64,000 nucleotides of DNA from Sphingomonas sp. S2-65 (GTDB taxonomy: Bacteria > Pseudomonadota > Alphaproteobacteria > Sphingomonadales > Sphingomonadaceae), in contig NZ_CP090953.1 in NCBI RefSeq assembly GCF_021513175.1, positions 310,001 through 374,000 on the forward strand, read 5' to 3'. Shown one piece after another: positions 25,740 through 34,178 of this stretch; the first letter of the stretch is position 1, and the number at the start of each line of letters is the position of its first letter. The notes below the pieces were generated by a model that was not told the origin of the DNA, searched no databases, and saw nothing but the letters and a program-made list of their open reading frames with translations. Made by a program: the position numbers and the translations under genes.

Positions 25740-25867
25740 CGCCGTTCCTCTTGCGAGTTCCCGCACCTTTTCGAAATGCCGTTGACCGGGATCGCGCATA
25801 GCTGGCGGTGGAACGGCGGCAAGGGCGCGGGTTGCGCGCCTGCAGGCCCAAAACGAGTGAGGAGCGT

Positions 25868-25893
25868 GGAGCGGCGGTGGGTGCCGCCGCTCC
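25868..25893. terminator. GC-rich hairpin between convergent genes
   Basis: GGAGCGGCGG (25868-25877) and CCGCCGCTCC (25884-25893) form a perfect ten-base stem with a TGGGTG loop, between the stop of the triple-module protein and the stop of the manganese catalase. A T-rich stretch is present only a few bases later on the minus-strand side. Confidence 0.45.
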
Positions 25894-25904
25894 GGGGTTG
25901 CTGC

Positions 25905-26786
25905 TCAGGGGATCTGCTGGGCCGGCTTGGGGCCGATCTGTTCGTTCTGCGCCGCGCTGTCGGGGCGTGCCGGCCCGAGGACGGGTTCCTCGCCCATCGG
26001 CTCGGCCTGGAACACGCTGAACTCGCCCTTGCCGTCGATGCTCGGGCCTTCGGTATAGCGGCCGGCGGGATAGGTGCCGTCGACCGAAGTCGAGAAGAAC
26101 TGATAGGCGTGCTCGTTGGTCTGCTTCTCTTCGGGGAAGCTGTTGGGGATGGGCAACGCGCCCTTCTCGCCGCCAAGTTCCTCGATCACTGCGAGCCACT
26201 GGTTCTGGTGCATGGCGTCGCGGGCGATCAGGAAGGCGAGCATGTCCTTCATGCCGGCGTCGGCAGTGGCGTTGTAGAGGCGCGCGGCAAGGACGCGGCC
26301 GGTGCTTTCCGCGGCGACGTTGCAGTACATGTCGGCCGCCAGGTTACCGCTGGCGTAGATGTGCGACATGTCGAAAGGAACGCCGTCGGAATCGGACGGG
26401 TGCGCGGACATGCCGGTCGACAGCAGATGCTTGTGGATCATGCCTTCGAGCACATGGCGAGGGGCTTCGCCGCCGCCCATGACGGCCCCGACGATCGCGT
26501 CGGTGGCGCCTTGCTCCTGGGCCTCCGTAGGGGCGGTTTCGAGGTTGAGCGCCACGGCGGTAGCAAGCATCTCGATATGGCCGAGTTCCTCGGTGGCGGT
26601 GTGGAGGAGCAAGTCGCGATATTTGTTGCTGGGCCCGCGGGCGCCATAGGCCTGGAACATGTACTGCATGCAGACGCGGATCTCACCTTCGACGCCGCCG
26701 ATCGCCTGTTGCAGCATGCGGGCGAACAAGGGATCGGGCTTTTCGACGGTTACGGTACGTTGCAGCCGGCGGTCATGATAGAACAT
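25905..26786 (-). CDS. Manganese catalase
   Basis: The 293-residue ferritin-like protein starts MFYHDRRLQ, as do dimanganese catalases. Ligand positions can be placed at E35 (GEIRVCMQYMFQAYG), the ExxH pair E67/H70 (ATEELGHIEM), E160 (AAESTG) and H193 (DAMHQNQW). The enzyme disproportionates hydrogen peroxide without haem. A ~70-residue, Pro/Glu-rich C-terminal tail follows the four-helix core. The start at 26786 has a near-perfect AGGAGG eight bases upstream; the frame beyond it is unsupported. It appears to be a single-gene unit. Confidence 0.93.
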   Translation of the reverse strand: MFYHDRRLQRTVTVEKPDPLFARMLQQAIGGVEGEIRVCMQYMFQAYGARGPSNKYRDLLLHTATEELGHIEMLATAVALNLETAPTEAQEQGATDAIVGAVMGGGEAPRHVLEGMIHKHLLSTGMSAHPSDSDGVPFDMSHIYASGNLAADMYCNVAAESTGRVLAARLYNATADAGMKDMLAFLIARDAMHQNQWLAVIEELGGEKGALPIPNSFPEEKQTNEHAYQFFSTSVDGTYPAGRYTEGPSIDGKGEFSVFQAEPMGEEPVLGPARPDSAAQNEQIGPKPAQQIP

Positions 26787-26966
26787 GCGCTTCCTCCTGT
26801 GACGAATGCCATGACGCACGCGGTGGCGCGTCATCATGCCAACAGGAGGGGTGATCGGGAGTTTATTGCCGAGGCGTTCCGACCGAGCACGAATCCGACG
26901 AGGCGAGTGGATCGGAGGCCAAGCGGAAATCGCCTGAATCAACGGTTTAGATCGCTTTTCTCGATA

Positions 26967-27842
26967 TCATCTTAGGTTATTAGCACGGATCAGTCCCTCC
27001 TGCACGACGCTGGCGACCAGGCGCCCGTCCGACGTGTAGAACCGGCCGCGGTTCAAGCCGCGCGCGTGGCCGGCCCAGGGGCTGTCCGTGGTGTAGAGCA
27101 GCCAGTCGTCGGCACGAAACGGTTCGTGAAGCCAGACAGCGTGGTCGAGGCTGGCGGTCTGGACCTCGCCGGTCAGCCAGCTGGCGCCATGGGGAAGCAG
27201 GCTGGTGCCGAGCAGGGTCATGTCGCTGGCATAAGCGAGCACGGCGCGGTGGAGCGCGGGCTCGTCGGGGAGCGGCGCGACAGTGCGCAGCCAGCTGTGC
27301 TGAACCGGATCGGCGGGGGCTGGTGCGAACCAGTTGCGCGGAGTTACGGGGCGGATCTCGACCGGGCGGGCGCGCAGGAAGAAGCGGCGGAGCTTGTCGG
27401 GGACCTGATCGCGCAGGGCTTCACGCAACTCGCCCTCGGAGCGGAGCGCGTCGGGAGGAGGGACTTGCGGCATCGGTGCCTGGTGGTGGAAGCCTGTCGC
27501 GGCGCGCTGGAAGCTGGCGGTGAGGGTGAGGATCGGCTGGTCGTTCTGAAGCGCGACGACGCGGCGGGTGGCGAAACTGCGGCCATCGAAGTCGCGGTGG
27601 ACGCGGTAGAGGATCGGATGGTCTTCGCTGCCCGGGCGCATGAAATAGCAGTGGAGCGAGTGGGCAGGCTTTTCGGCCTCTACCGAGCGCTGGGCGGCCT
27701 GAAGCGCCTGGGCCACGACCTGGCCGCCGAAGACGCGACCGACGCCGCCGGGCTGGCGGGAGCCGCGATAGAGATCGGGGTCGAGCTGCTCGACATCGAG
27801 CAACGTGGTCAGTTGGGCGACGAGGGCGGCCGGGTCTTGCAT
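26967..27842 (-). CDS. tesB: Acyl-CoA thioesterase II
   Basis: The 291-residue double hot-dog enzyme hydrolyses acyl-CoA to free acid and CoA. Conserved parts are RVFGGQVVAQALQAA in the first hot-dog and SLDHAVWLHEPF plus LVASVVQEGLIR in the second, including the catalytic Asp and Gln of TesB. The ATG at 27842 overlaps the stop of the upstream dehydrogenase by one base (TGATG); a TTG one codon earlier is also possible. It closes a three-gene acyl-CoA run, where it could relieve CoA trapping. Confidence 0.9.
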   Translation of the reverse strand: MQDPAALVAQLTTLLDVEQLDPDLYRGSRQPGGVGRVFGGQVVAQALQAAQRSVEAEKPAHSLHCYFMRPGSEDHPILYRVHRDFDGRSFATRRVVALQNDQPILTLTASFQRAATGFHHQAPMPQVPPPDALRSEGELREALRDQVPDKLRRFFLRARPVEIRPVTPRNWFAPAPADPVQHSWLRTVAPLPDEPALHRAVLAYASDMTLLGTSLLPHGASWLTGEVQTASLDHAVWLHEPFRADDWLLYTTDSPWAGHARGLNRGRFYTSDGRLVASVVQEGLIRANNLR

Positions 27843-28939
27843 CAATAGCCTGCCGCCCGGGCAAGCGCGTCGGCGTGGAAATTGGTGTCGCCGAACAGTT
27901 CGGTGAGAATGCGGGCGCGCTTCATGTAGAAGCCGAGATCATATTCGTCGGTCATGCCGATACCGCCATGCATCTGGACGCCTTCCTGGACCGCCAGGGT
28001 GGTGGCGAGGCCGGTCATCGCCTTGGCGACCGCGACCGCGTCGGCGGCTTCGGTGCCGGCGTCGAGCAGCTGCTGGGCCTTGAGCACGGCGGCGCGCGCG
28101 ACTTCGAGTTCGCTGTAGAGGTGCGCGGCGCGGTGCTGGAGCGCCTGGAAACTGCCGATGACGGCGCCGAACTGCTTGCGCTGCTTCAGATAGCCGACGG
28201 TCATGTCGAGCGTGGCGGCGCCGACCCCGACCAATTCTGCCGAAGCGCCGGTGCGGGCGGCGGCGAGCAGGCGCGTGAGTGCGGCGTCGCCTTCGCCGAC
28301 GATCGCGTCGGCATCGACTTCGACGCCCTCGAAGGTGAGACGCGCGGCGATGCTGGCGTCGGCGAGGCGTTCGGGGTTGGCGGTGAGGCCGGCGGCGTCG
28401 GCGGGGACCGCGAACAACGCGGTGCCGGCGTCGGTCTGCGCGGCGACGAGGAGGAGGTCAGCGACATGGCCGTGGTGGACGAACTGCTTGGTGCCGGTGA
28501 GGCGATAGCCGTTGCCGGCGCGTGTCGCCTGGAGGGTGATGCGGGCGTTGTGCTTGGGGCCCTCGTCGATCGCGAGCGCGGCGACGGTTTCGCCGGCAAG
28601 GATACCGGGGAACCAGCGATCGGCATGGGCGGTGCCCTTTAACGCTTCGACCGCCGCGAGCGCGGTGGTGAGGAAGGGCGATGGGGACAGGTTGCGGCCG
28701 ATCTCCTCCAGGACGATGCCGGCTTCGACATGGCCCAGGCCGAGACCACCCTGGGCTTCGGGGATCAGGATGCCGGTGAAGCCGAGATCGGCGAACTCGC
28801 GCCACAGGTCGCGGCTGAAGCCGGTGGTGTCGTTGGCGTCGCGAAGGCCGCGCAGGTGCGAGACGGGGGCGTGCTCGGCGACGAAATCGCGTGCGGTGTC
28901 GCGGAGCAGGGTCTGATCGTCGTTGAGGTAGAGGGGCAT
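27842..28939 (-). CDS. Acyl-CoA dehydrogenase subunit lacking the catalytic Glu region
   Basis: A 365-residue protein with the dehydrogenase fold: MPLYLNDDQTLLRDTARDFV at the start, YRLTGTKQFVHHGHVADLLL in the middle, and the FAD-site helix VQMHGGIGMTDEYDLGFYM. The segment where active enzymes carry EGT(A/S)xxQ instead ends LTELFGDTNFHADALARAAG, so the usual catalytic glutamate is missing. In heteromeric acyl-CoA dehydrogenases of the FadE26/27 or ChsE1/E2 kind, one subunit lacks this residue. It directly follows the 384-residue dehydrogenase (11-base gap). AGGAG precedes the ATG at 28939. Heteromer formation is inferred. Confidence 0.88.
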   Translation of the reverse strand: MPLYLNDDQTLLRDTARDFVAEHAPVSHLRGLRDANDTTGFSRDLWREFADLGFTGILIPEAQGGLGLGHVEAGIVLEEIGRNLSPSPFLTTALAAVEALKGTAHADRWFPGILAGETVAALAIDEGPKHNARITLQATRAGNGYRLTGTKQFVHHGHVADLLLVAAQTDAGTALFAVPADAAGLTANPERLADASIAARLTFEGVEVDADAIVGEGDAALTRLLAAARTGASAELVGVGAATLDMTVGYLKQRKQFGAVIGSFQALQHRAAHLYSELEVARAAVLKAQQLLDAGTEAADAVAVAKAMTGLATTLAVQEGVQMHGGIGMTDEYDLGFYMKRARILTELFGDTNFHADALARAAGY

Positions 28940-28950
28940 ACGCTGGCTCC

Positions 28951-30105
28951 TTAGGACGGCAGGTCGAGGATGCGCTTGGCGATGATGTTGAGCTGGATCT
29001 CGCTGGTGCCGCCCTCGATCGAGTTCGCCTTGGTGCGCAGCCAGGTTCGGGCGGGGGCGCCGCCATGGGTGGCGTCGCTTTCCCATTCGAGCGCGTCGGA
29101 GCCGCCGGCGGCCATCAGCAGTTCGTGGCGGGTCTTGTTCAACTCGGTGCCGTAATATTTCATCATCGAGGGCTGGGCGGGGTGGGCGCGGCCGGCCTTG
29201 AGCTCGTCGATGAAGCGTTCGGACATCGCCTTGAAGGCCTGAGCGCGGACCTGGAACAGGGCGATCTGAGCGCGGAGCAGGGGATCGGCGCCTTTGCGCG
29301 CGGCCTCGATCAGCGCGTCGCTGCCGGTGGCGCCGAGGCCCATCGCGGAGATCATCTCGCGTTCGTGGCCGAGCAGATATTTGGCGACGTCCCAGCCCTT
29401 GTTGAGGTCGCCGACCAGGTTGGCCTTGGGCACCTTCACATTGTCGAAGAAGGTCTCACAAAAAGGCGAGTTGCCGCTGATCAGGAGGATCGGCCTGGTG
29501 CTGACGCCTTCGCTGGCCATGTCGAAGAGGAGGAAGCTGATGCCGCCTTGCTTGACGGCCTTGTCGGTGCGGACGAGGCAAAAGATCCAGTCGGCCTTGT
29601 CGGCGTAGCTGGTCCAGACCTTTTGGCCGTTGACGATGAAGTGATCGCCAGCGTCTTCGGCGCTGGTTTGCAGGCCGGCGAGGTCGGAGCCGGCATTGGG
29701 TTCGCTATAGCCCTGGCACCAGCGGATCTCGCCGCGGGCGATCTTGGGGAGATGGCCGAGCTTCTGTTCCTCGGTGCCGTATTTGAGGAGGGCCGGTCCG
29801 AGCATCGAGATGCCGAAGCTGTGGAGCGGGTTGCGCGCGCGGATACGGGCGAGTTCTTCGCGCAGGATCTTGGTTTCGCCCGGAGTGAGCCCGCCGCCGC
29901 CATATGGGGTCGGCCAGTCGGGGACGGTCCAGCCGCGGGCCGCCATGCGGTCGAGCCAGAGCTTCTGGTCGGGGTGGGCGTATTCGGGGTTTCTGCCGCC
30001 CCAGGTCGCTTCCTTTTCGCTGCGCATCGGGGTGCGCATGGTTTGGGGGCAGTTTTCCTCCAGCCAGGCGCGGGTTTCCTGGCGGAACTGGTCCAAGTCG
30101 CTCAT
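28951..30105 (-). CDS. Acyl-CoA dehydrogenase, catalytic subunit
   Basis: The 384-residue flavoenzyme has all landmarks: GYSEPNAGSDLAGLQTSA, FIVNGQKVWTSYADKADW, and the end NSIEGGTSEIQLNIIAKRIL, whose Glu is the expected catalytic base. The N-terminal WTVPDWPTPYGGGGLTPGE is typical of the FadE17/FadE26-like group that acts on bulky or branched acyl-CoAs such as steroid side chains. It pairs with the next gene, which lacks the catalytic Glu. It would introduce the alpha-beta double bond, with electrons passed to ETF. Its upstream region contains the first copy of the ~230-bp palindromic element. Confidence 0.92.
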   Translation of the reverse strand: MSDLDQFRQETRAWLEENCPQTMRTPMRSEKEATWGGRNPEYAHPDQKLWLDRMAARGWTVPDWPTPYGGGGLTPGETKILREELARIRARNPLHSFGISMLGPALLKYGTEEQKLGHLPKIARGEIRWCQGYSEPNAGSDLAGLQTSAEDAGDHFIVNGQKVWTSYADKADWIFCLVRTDKAVKQGGISFLLFDMASEGVSTRPILLISGNSPFCETFFDNVKVPKANLVGDLNKGWDVAKYLLGHEREMISAMGLGATGSDALIEAARKGADPLLRAQIALFQVRAQAFKAMSERFIDELKAGRAHPAQPSMMKYYGTELNKTRHELLMAAGGSDALEWESDATHGGAPARTWLRTKANSIEGGTSEIQLNIIAKRILDLPS

Positions 30106-30124
30106 GGCTGGGCTCCTGTTTGTG

Positions 30125-30356
30125 CACGCGAAGGCGCGAGGACGCGAAGTTTTTTGAAGAAGAAGTGAGAGGTTCGCGCGGAGGCGCGGAGGCGCAGAGG
30201 GCTATGGCCCGGGGCGGGTGCAGGTGCCGCGACAGCGGCGATCAAACTTGCCTGCGCTCGTTTTTGAGAGCCGCTGGCGCGGCGGGCGAGACATCTCTGC
30301 GCCTCTGCGCCTCTGCGCGAACCCCCTTCTTCTTTGCGCCTTCGCGGCTTCGCGTG
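30125..30356. repeat. Large palindromic element, copy 1
   Basis: A 232-base inverted-repeat element. The outer arms begin CACGCGAAGGCGCGAGG (from 30125) and end CCTTCGCGGCTTCGCGTG (to 30356). The inner arms are TTCGCGCGGAGGCGCGGAGG near 30173 and CCTCTGCGCCTCTGCGCGAA near 30303, about 85-90 percent complementary by eye. The centre contains GCCGCTGGCGCGGCGGG, shared with copy 2 at 32553-32779. It fills most of the gap between the fadJ-type gene and the dehydrogenase operon. Confidence 0.8.
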
Positions 30357-30427
30357 GATCATTTCGGCATCCTCTCCCAAGGAAGGGGATGGGGCCTAGA
30401 GTGCATTGCTCTGAACCCTCACCCCGA

Positions 30428-30451
30428 CCCTCTCCCGCAGGCGGGAGAGGG
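30428..30451. repeat. REP-like hairpin
   Basis: CCCTCTCCCGC and GCGGGAGAGGG are perfect 11-base arms around AG, 16 bases beyond the stop of the fadJ-type gene. The surrounding CACCCCGACCC context resembles the hairpins at 43789-43893. It may also act as a terminator or mRNA stabiliser for the fadJ-type gene. Confidence 0.6.
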
Positions 30452-30466
30452 AGTGAGATCAGTGGG

Positions 30467-32494
30467 TTACTTGCTGAACTTCTCGTTCTTTTCGGCCTTT
30501 TCGCGGAGCAGGGGGGCTACGTCGAAGCCGTATTTTTCCAGCCCCTGGACGATCTTGGTCAAGCCTTCCTGGTCGGCCCAGAACATCGGGCCGCCCTTGT
30601 AGGGAGGCCAGCCATAGCCATAGACCCAGACCACATCGATGTCGGAAGCGCGCTGGGCCATGCCTTCCTCGAGGATCTTCGCGCCTTCGTTGACCATGGT
30701 GTAGAAGGTGCGGACCATGATCTCCTCTTCGGTGATCTCATGGGTCGTGGCGCCGAGCTTGCCGCGCCATTCCTCGATCAGTTCAGCGACGCGCGGGCTG
30801 TTCGAGGGCGTGCGCTTCTCGTCATAATCGTAATAGCCGGCGCCCTTCTTCTGGCCCCAGCGATCCTCGGCGGCGAGCGCGTCGCGGATGTTCTCGATGC
30901 GGGTGGGGTCGCGATGCCAGCCGATGTCGACGCCGGCGAGGTCGGCCATCTGAAACGGACCCATCGGCATGCCGAACGCGACATGGACCTTGTCGATCTG
31001 CTCGGGCGTAGCGCCTTCCATCAGCAGGTGGTTCGCCTCGACCTGGCGCGGCATCAGCATGCGGTTGCCGATAAAGCCATAGCAGACCCCGGCGATCACC
31101 GCGGTCTTGCGGATCTTCTTGGAGAGCGCCATCGCGGTGGCGAGCACTTCGTCGGCGGTCCTGGCGCCGCGGACGATCTCCAGCAGCTTCATGATGTTGG
31201 CCGGCGAGAAGAAGTGCAGGCCGAGCACGTCCTGCGGACGGCTGGTCGCAGCGGCTATCTCGTCAACGTTGAGGTAGCTGGTGTTGGAGGCGAGGATCGC
31301 GCCCGGCTTGGCGATCTTGTCGAGGCGGCCGAACACGTCCTTCTTGACGTCCATGCTTTCATAGACCGCTTCGATGATCAGGTCGCACTCGGCGAGATCG
31401 TCGAAGTTGAGGGTCGGCTTGAGCAGGCCCATCGCGCCCTCGACCTGTTCGGCGGTCATCTTGCCCTTGGACGCGGTCGCTTCGTAGTTCTTGCGGATCG
31501 TGGCGGTGCCGCGGTCGAGGGCGTCCTGGGCCATCTCGACAATGGTCACGGGAATGCCGGCCGAGAGGAAGTTCATCGAGATGCCGCCGCCCATCGTGCC
31601 GGCGCCGATCACGCCGACACGGTTGATCGGACGCAGCTGAACGTCCTCGGCAATGCCGTCGATCTTTGCGGCCTTCCGCTCGGCGAAGAAGATGTGGCGC
31701 AGCGCGGTGGATTGCTGGCCCATGATCAGCTTCATGAAGTTCATGCGCTCGGCCTGAACCCCCTCGGCATAAGGCTTGCCGGCGGTCGCCTCGATCAGGT
31801 CGATGATCGTCGCGGGCGCATCGAGCCCGCGGAAGCGCTTGGCGTTGGTCTTGCGAAAGGTTTCGAACACGGCGGGGTCGACATTGATCGGGCGCTCGCT
31901 GGAACGCGAGACCGGCTTATCGATCACTTCCTGTGCGAAAGCAATGGCTTCGGCGAGGAGGTTGCCTTCCGTTGCGAGCTTGTCGACCAGTCCAACCTGC
32001 TGCGCTTGGGTGGCCGAGATCGGGTCACCCTTGGTCGCGAGTTCGAGCGCGGTCTCGACACCCGTGACGCGGGGCATGCGCTGGGTGCCGCCGGCGCCGG
32101 GGAGAATGCCGAGCTTCACTTCGGGGAGGCCGAACTTCGCGGACGGCACGGCGATGCGGTAGTGCGAGGCGAGCGCGACTTCGCAGCCGCCGCCGAGCGC
32201 GGTGCCGTGGATCGCGGAGATCACCGGCTTGTCGAGCGCTTCGATCTGATCGACCAGAGTAGGGAGCGCGGGTTCCTGCATGCCCTTGCCGAATTCAGTG
32301 ATGTCGGCGCCGGCGAAGAAGGTCTTGCCGGTGCAGGTGATGATGACCGCCTTGATGCTGTCGTCGTTTTTGGCTTCCTCGATCCCTGCCTGAAGGCCCT
32401 GGCGGACGGCATTGCTGAGCGCGTTCACCGGGGGGTTATCTGAGGAGAGGATCAGGATGTCGTCCTGACGGGTGGTCGTGATGGGGGAGGTCAT
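30467..32494 (-). CDS. fadJ: Bifunctional enoyl-CoA hydratase / 3-hydroxyacyl-CoA dehydrogenase
   Basis: The 675-residue enzyme has an N-terminal crotonase domain (oxyanion [18 protein letters not shown], with the second acidic [13 protein letters not shown] at ~124-135) and a C-terminal NAD-linked dehydrogenase starting [18 protein letters not shown] at ~293-310, with the catalytic His in [17 protein letters not shown]. It hydrates trans-enoyl-CoA and oxidises the 3-hydroxy product. Length matches FadJ/FadB-type alpha subunits. No thiolase (FadA/FadI) is adjacent or anywhere in the window. The gene stands alone between two palindromic elements. Confidence 0.93.
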   Translation of the reverse strand: MTSPITTTRQDDILILSSDNPPVNALSNAVRQGLQAGIEEAKNDDSIKAVIITCTGKTFFAGADITEFGKGMQEPALPTLVDQIEALDKPVISAIHGTALGGGCEVALASHYRIAVPSAKFGLPEVKLGILPGAGGTQRMPRVTGVETALELATKGDPISATQAQQVGLVDKLATEGNLLAEAIAFAQEVIDKPVSRSSERPINVDPAVFETFRKTNAKRFRGLDAPATIIDLIEATAGKPYAEGVQAERMNFMKLIMGQQSTALRHIFFAERKAAKIDGIAEDVQLRPINRVGVIGAGTMGGGISMNFLSAGIPVTIVEMAQDALDRGTATIRKNYEATASKGKMTAEQVEGAMGLLKPTLNFDDLAECDLIIEAVYESMDVKKDVFGRLDKIAKPGAILASNTSYLNVDEIAAATSRPQDVLGLHFFSPANIMKLLEIVRGARTADEVLATAMALSKKIRKTAVIAGVCYGFIGNRMLMPRQVEANHLLMEGATPEQIDKVHVAFGMPMGPFQMADLAGVDIGWHRDPTRIENIRDALAAEDRWGQKKGAGYYDYDEKRTPSNSPRVAELIEEWRGKLGATTHEITEEEIMVRTFYTMVNEGAKILEEGMAQRASDIDVVWVYGYGWPPYKGGPMFWADQEGLTKIVQGLEKYGFDVAPLLREKAEKNEKFSK

Positions 32495-32552
32495 TGTTGG
32501 TCTCCGTTTTATTGGGTCACGCGCTGGGGCGTGCTGAAGAAGGGATTTGGTT

Positions 32553-32779
32553 CACGCGAAGGCGCGAAGACGCTAAGTTAAGAAGAAGTGTGAGGTTCGC
32601 GCGGAGGCGCGGAGGCGCGGAGGAGGTGGTCCGCGCGGTTAGCGGGCGTGCCGCGTCAGCGGCAGTATCATCGGCGCGGTGGGTGATCGAGGGCCGCTGG
32701 CGCGGCGGGGACTGCATCTCTGCGCCTCCGCGCCTCCGCGTGAACCCCGCTCTTCTTTGCGCCTTCGCGGCTTCGCGTG
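32553..32779. repeat. Large palindromic element, copy 2
   Basis: A 227-base element in the same orientation as the copy at 30125-30356 and sharing its arms (CACGCGAAGGCGCGAAG at the left, CCTTCGCGGCTTCGCGTG at the right), the internal GAGGTTCGCGCGGAGGCGCG and the central GCCGCTGGCGCGGCGGG. The cores between these blocks have diverged. It occupies the gap between the fadJ-type gene and the serine hydrolase gene. Confidence 0.8.
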
Positions 32780-32791
32780 ACCCCAAAAGCA

Positions 32792-34015
32792 TCATGCCAG
32801 CGCCGAATGGATCATCGTCTTGAGCTCGCGGCGGACCGGGTAGCGCATGGACGGGGTGAACTGAGTCATGAAGACCATCGAGATCCGCTCCACGGGATCG
32901 ACGAAGAAGGCGGTCGAGAACATGCCGCCCCAATAATAGTCGCCGACCGTGCCGGGGACGAGGGTCTTCGCAACGTCGATGGTGACGGCGAAGCCCAGGC
33001 CGAAGCCGGTGCCGGACAGGCTCGCTTCGTTGAACAGGCCACGTGCGCAGCTGGTCAGGTCGCCGCCGGTGGGCAGGTGGTTCATCGTCATCAGCTCGAT
33101 CGTCTTGGGGCTGACGAGCCGGACGCCATCCAACTCGCCGCCATTCAGGCAGAGCGTTGCGAAGCGGTGATAGTCGACCGCGGTCGAAACCAGGCCGCCG
33201 CCGCCGGAGAGGAGGCGAGGCATGCGCGACCAGGCGGACTCGGCACCACGATCGTAGATCATCGGCTCGCCGGTTTTCTCGTCCACTGCCCAGCAGTCGG
33301 CAAGGTGGTCGATCTTGTCAGCGGGCACCTGGAAGAAAGTGTCCTGCATGCCCAGCGGCACGAAGACGCGGTCGTGGAGGAAGCGGTCGAGACTGGTGCC
33401 CGAGACACGCTCGATCACCGCGCCGAGCACGTCGGTGGCGACCGAGTATGTCCAGGCGGTGCCAGGGGAATATTCGAGCGGGAGTTGGCCGAGTTCGGCG
33501 ATGAAGCCGTCCAGCGTCAGATTGTCGTGCCAGCGCTCCATGCGCGATTGCCGGTAGGCGGCGTCGACCGGGGTCTGCTCCTGGAAGCCATAGGTCAGCC
33601 CCGCAGTGTGGCGGAGCAGGTCGACCATGCGCATCGGCTGGTCGGTCGGGCGTGTCTCGAAGGGGGCGCCGTTGCCGCCGCCGGCATAGACGCCGACGCC
33701 CTTCAGCTCGGGCAGAACGTGATGGACGGGGGTGTCGAGCGCAACTCGCGCCTCCTCAACCAGCATCATGAAGGCGAGGCTGGTGATCGGCTTGGTCATC
33801 GAGGCGATGCGGAACAATGTGCCTTCATCGACCGGGGCGCCGTTCTCGCGGGCAGGGCCCTGGTGCGAGAAATGAACGATCTCGCCTTCGTGGGCGATCA
33901 GCAGCTGTGCATGCGGGAACCGGCCTGAGTCGAGATAGCGTTCGCGCAGGAACGCGTCGATCCGGGCGAGCCGTTCGGCCGAGAATCCGTAGCGTCCGGG
34001 TCGTGACTGCAGCAT
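32792..34015 (-). CDS. Serine hydrolase of the class C beta-lactamase/esterase family
   Basis: The 407-residue protein has the SxxK catalytic motif S72-M-T-K75 (FRIASMTKPITS) and, in place of the YxN of true beta-lactamases, Y189-S-V191 (TAWTYSVATDVLG). This pattern is typical of EstB-like esterases and related hydrolases. No signal peptide is visible, so a cytoplasmic esterase is favoured over antibiotic resistance. The start at 34015 (MLQSRPGRYGFS) fits the family; the 42 extra upstream codons are Arg/Ala-rich shadow. It is divergent from the acyl-CoA ligase gene and may release an acid for it. Confidence 0.85.
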   Translation of the reverse strand: MLQSRPGRYGFSAERLARIDAFLRERYLDSGRFPHAQLLIAHEGEIVHFSHQGPARENGAPVDEGTLFRIASMTKPITSLAFMMLVEEARVALDTPVHHVLPELKGVGVYAGGGNGAPFETRPTDQPMRMVDLLRHTAGLTYGFQEQTPVDAAYRQSRMERWHDNLTLDGFIAELGQLPLEYSPGTAWTYSVATDVLGAVIERVSGTSLDRFLHDRVFVPLGMQDTFFQVPADKIDHLADCWAVDEKTGEPMIYDRGAESAWSRMPRLLSGGGGLVSTAVDYHRFATLCLNGGELDGVRLVSPKTIELMTMNHLPTGGDLTSCARGLFNEASLSGTGFGLGFAVTIDVAKTLVPGTVGDYYWGGMFSTAFFVDPVERISMVFMTQFTPSMRYPVRRELKTMIHSALA

Positions 34016-34178
34016 GGGCGCGGCATACCTCTTGTTCGAACTGGCTGTAGCGCCTTCTTCCGGGCGCCTGGTTCCTATTGCCTTGAGTGGCGCGTGAATC
34101 AACTCTAACCTTGCAGCCTGGTAGTGGGCCGGAGAGTCCAAACCCGAAGTTCAGAAAACGAGACACAGGAGAGAGTGC

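Noticed and set aside
30218..32443. 741-codon plus-strand frame opposite the fadJ-type gene
   Set aside because: Composition (His/Asp/Gly/Arg) is typical of the antisense mirror of a real gene, and it begins inside a palindromic repeat.
32792..34015. Beta-lactamase resistance gene
   Set aside because: The YxN motif is replaced by YSV and no signal peptide is visible, so an EstB-like esterase is more likely.
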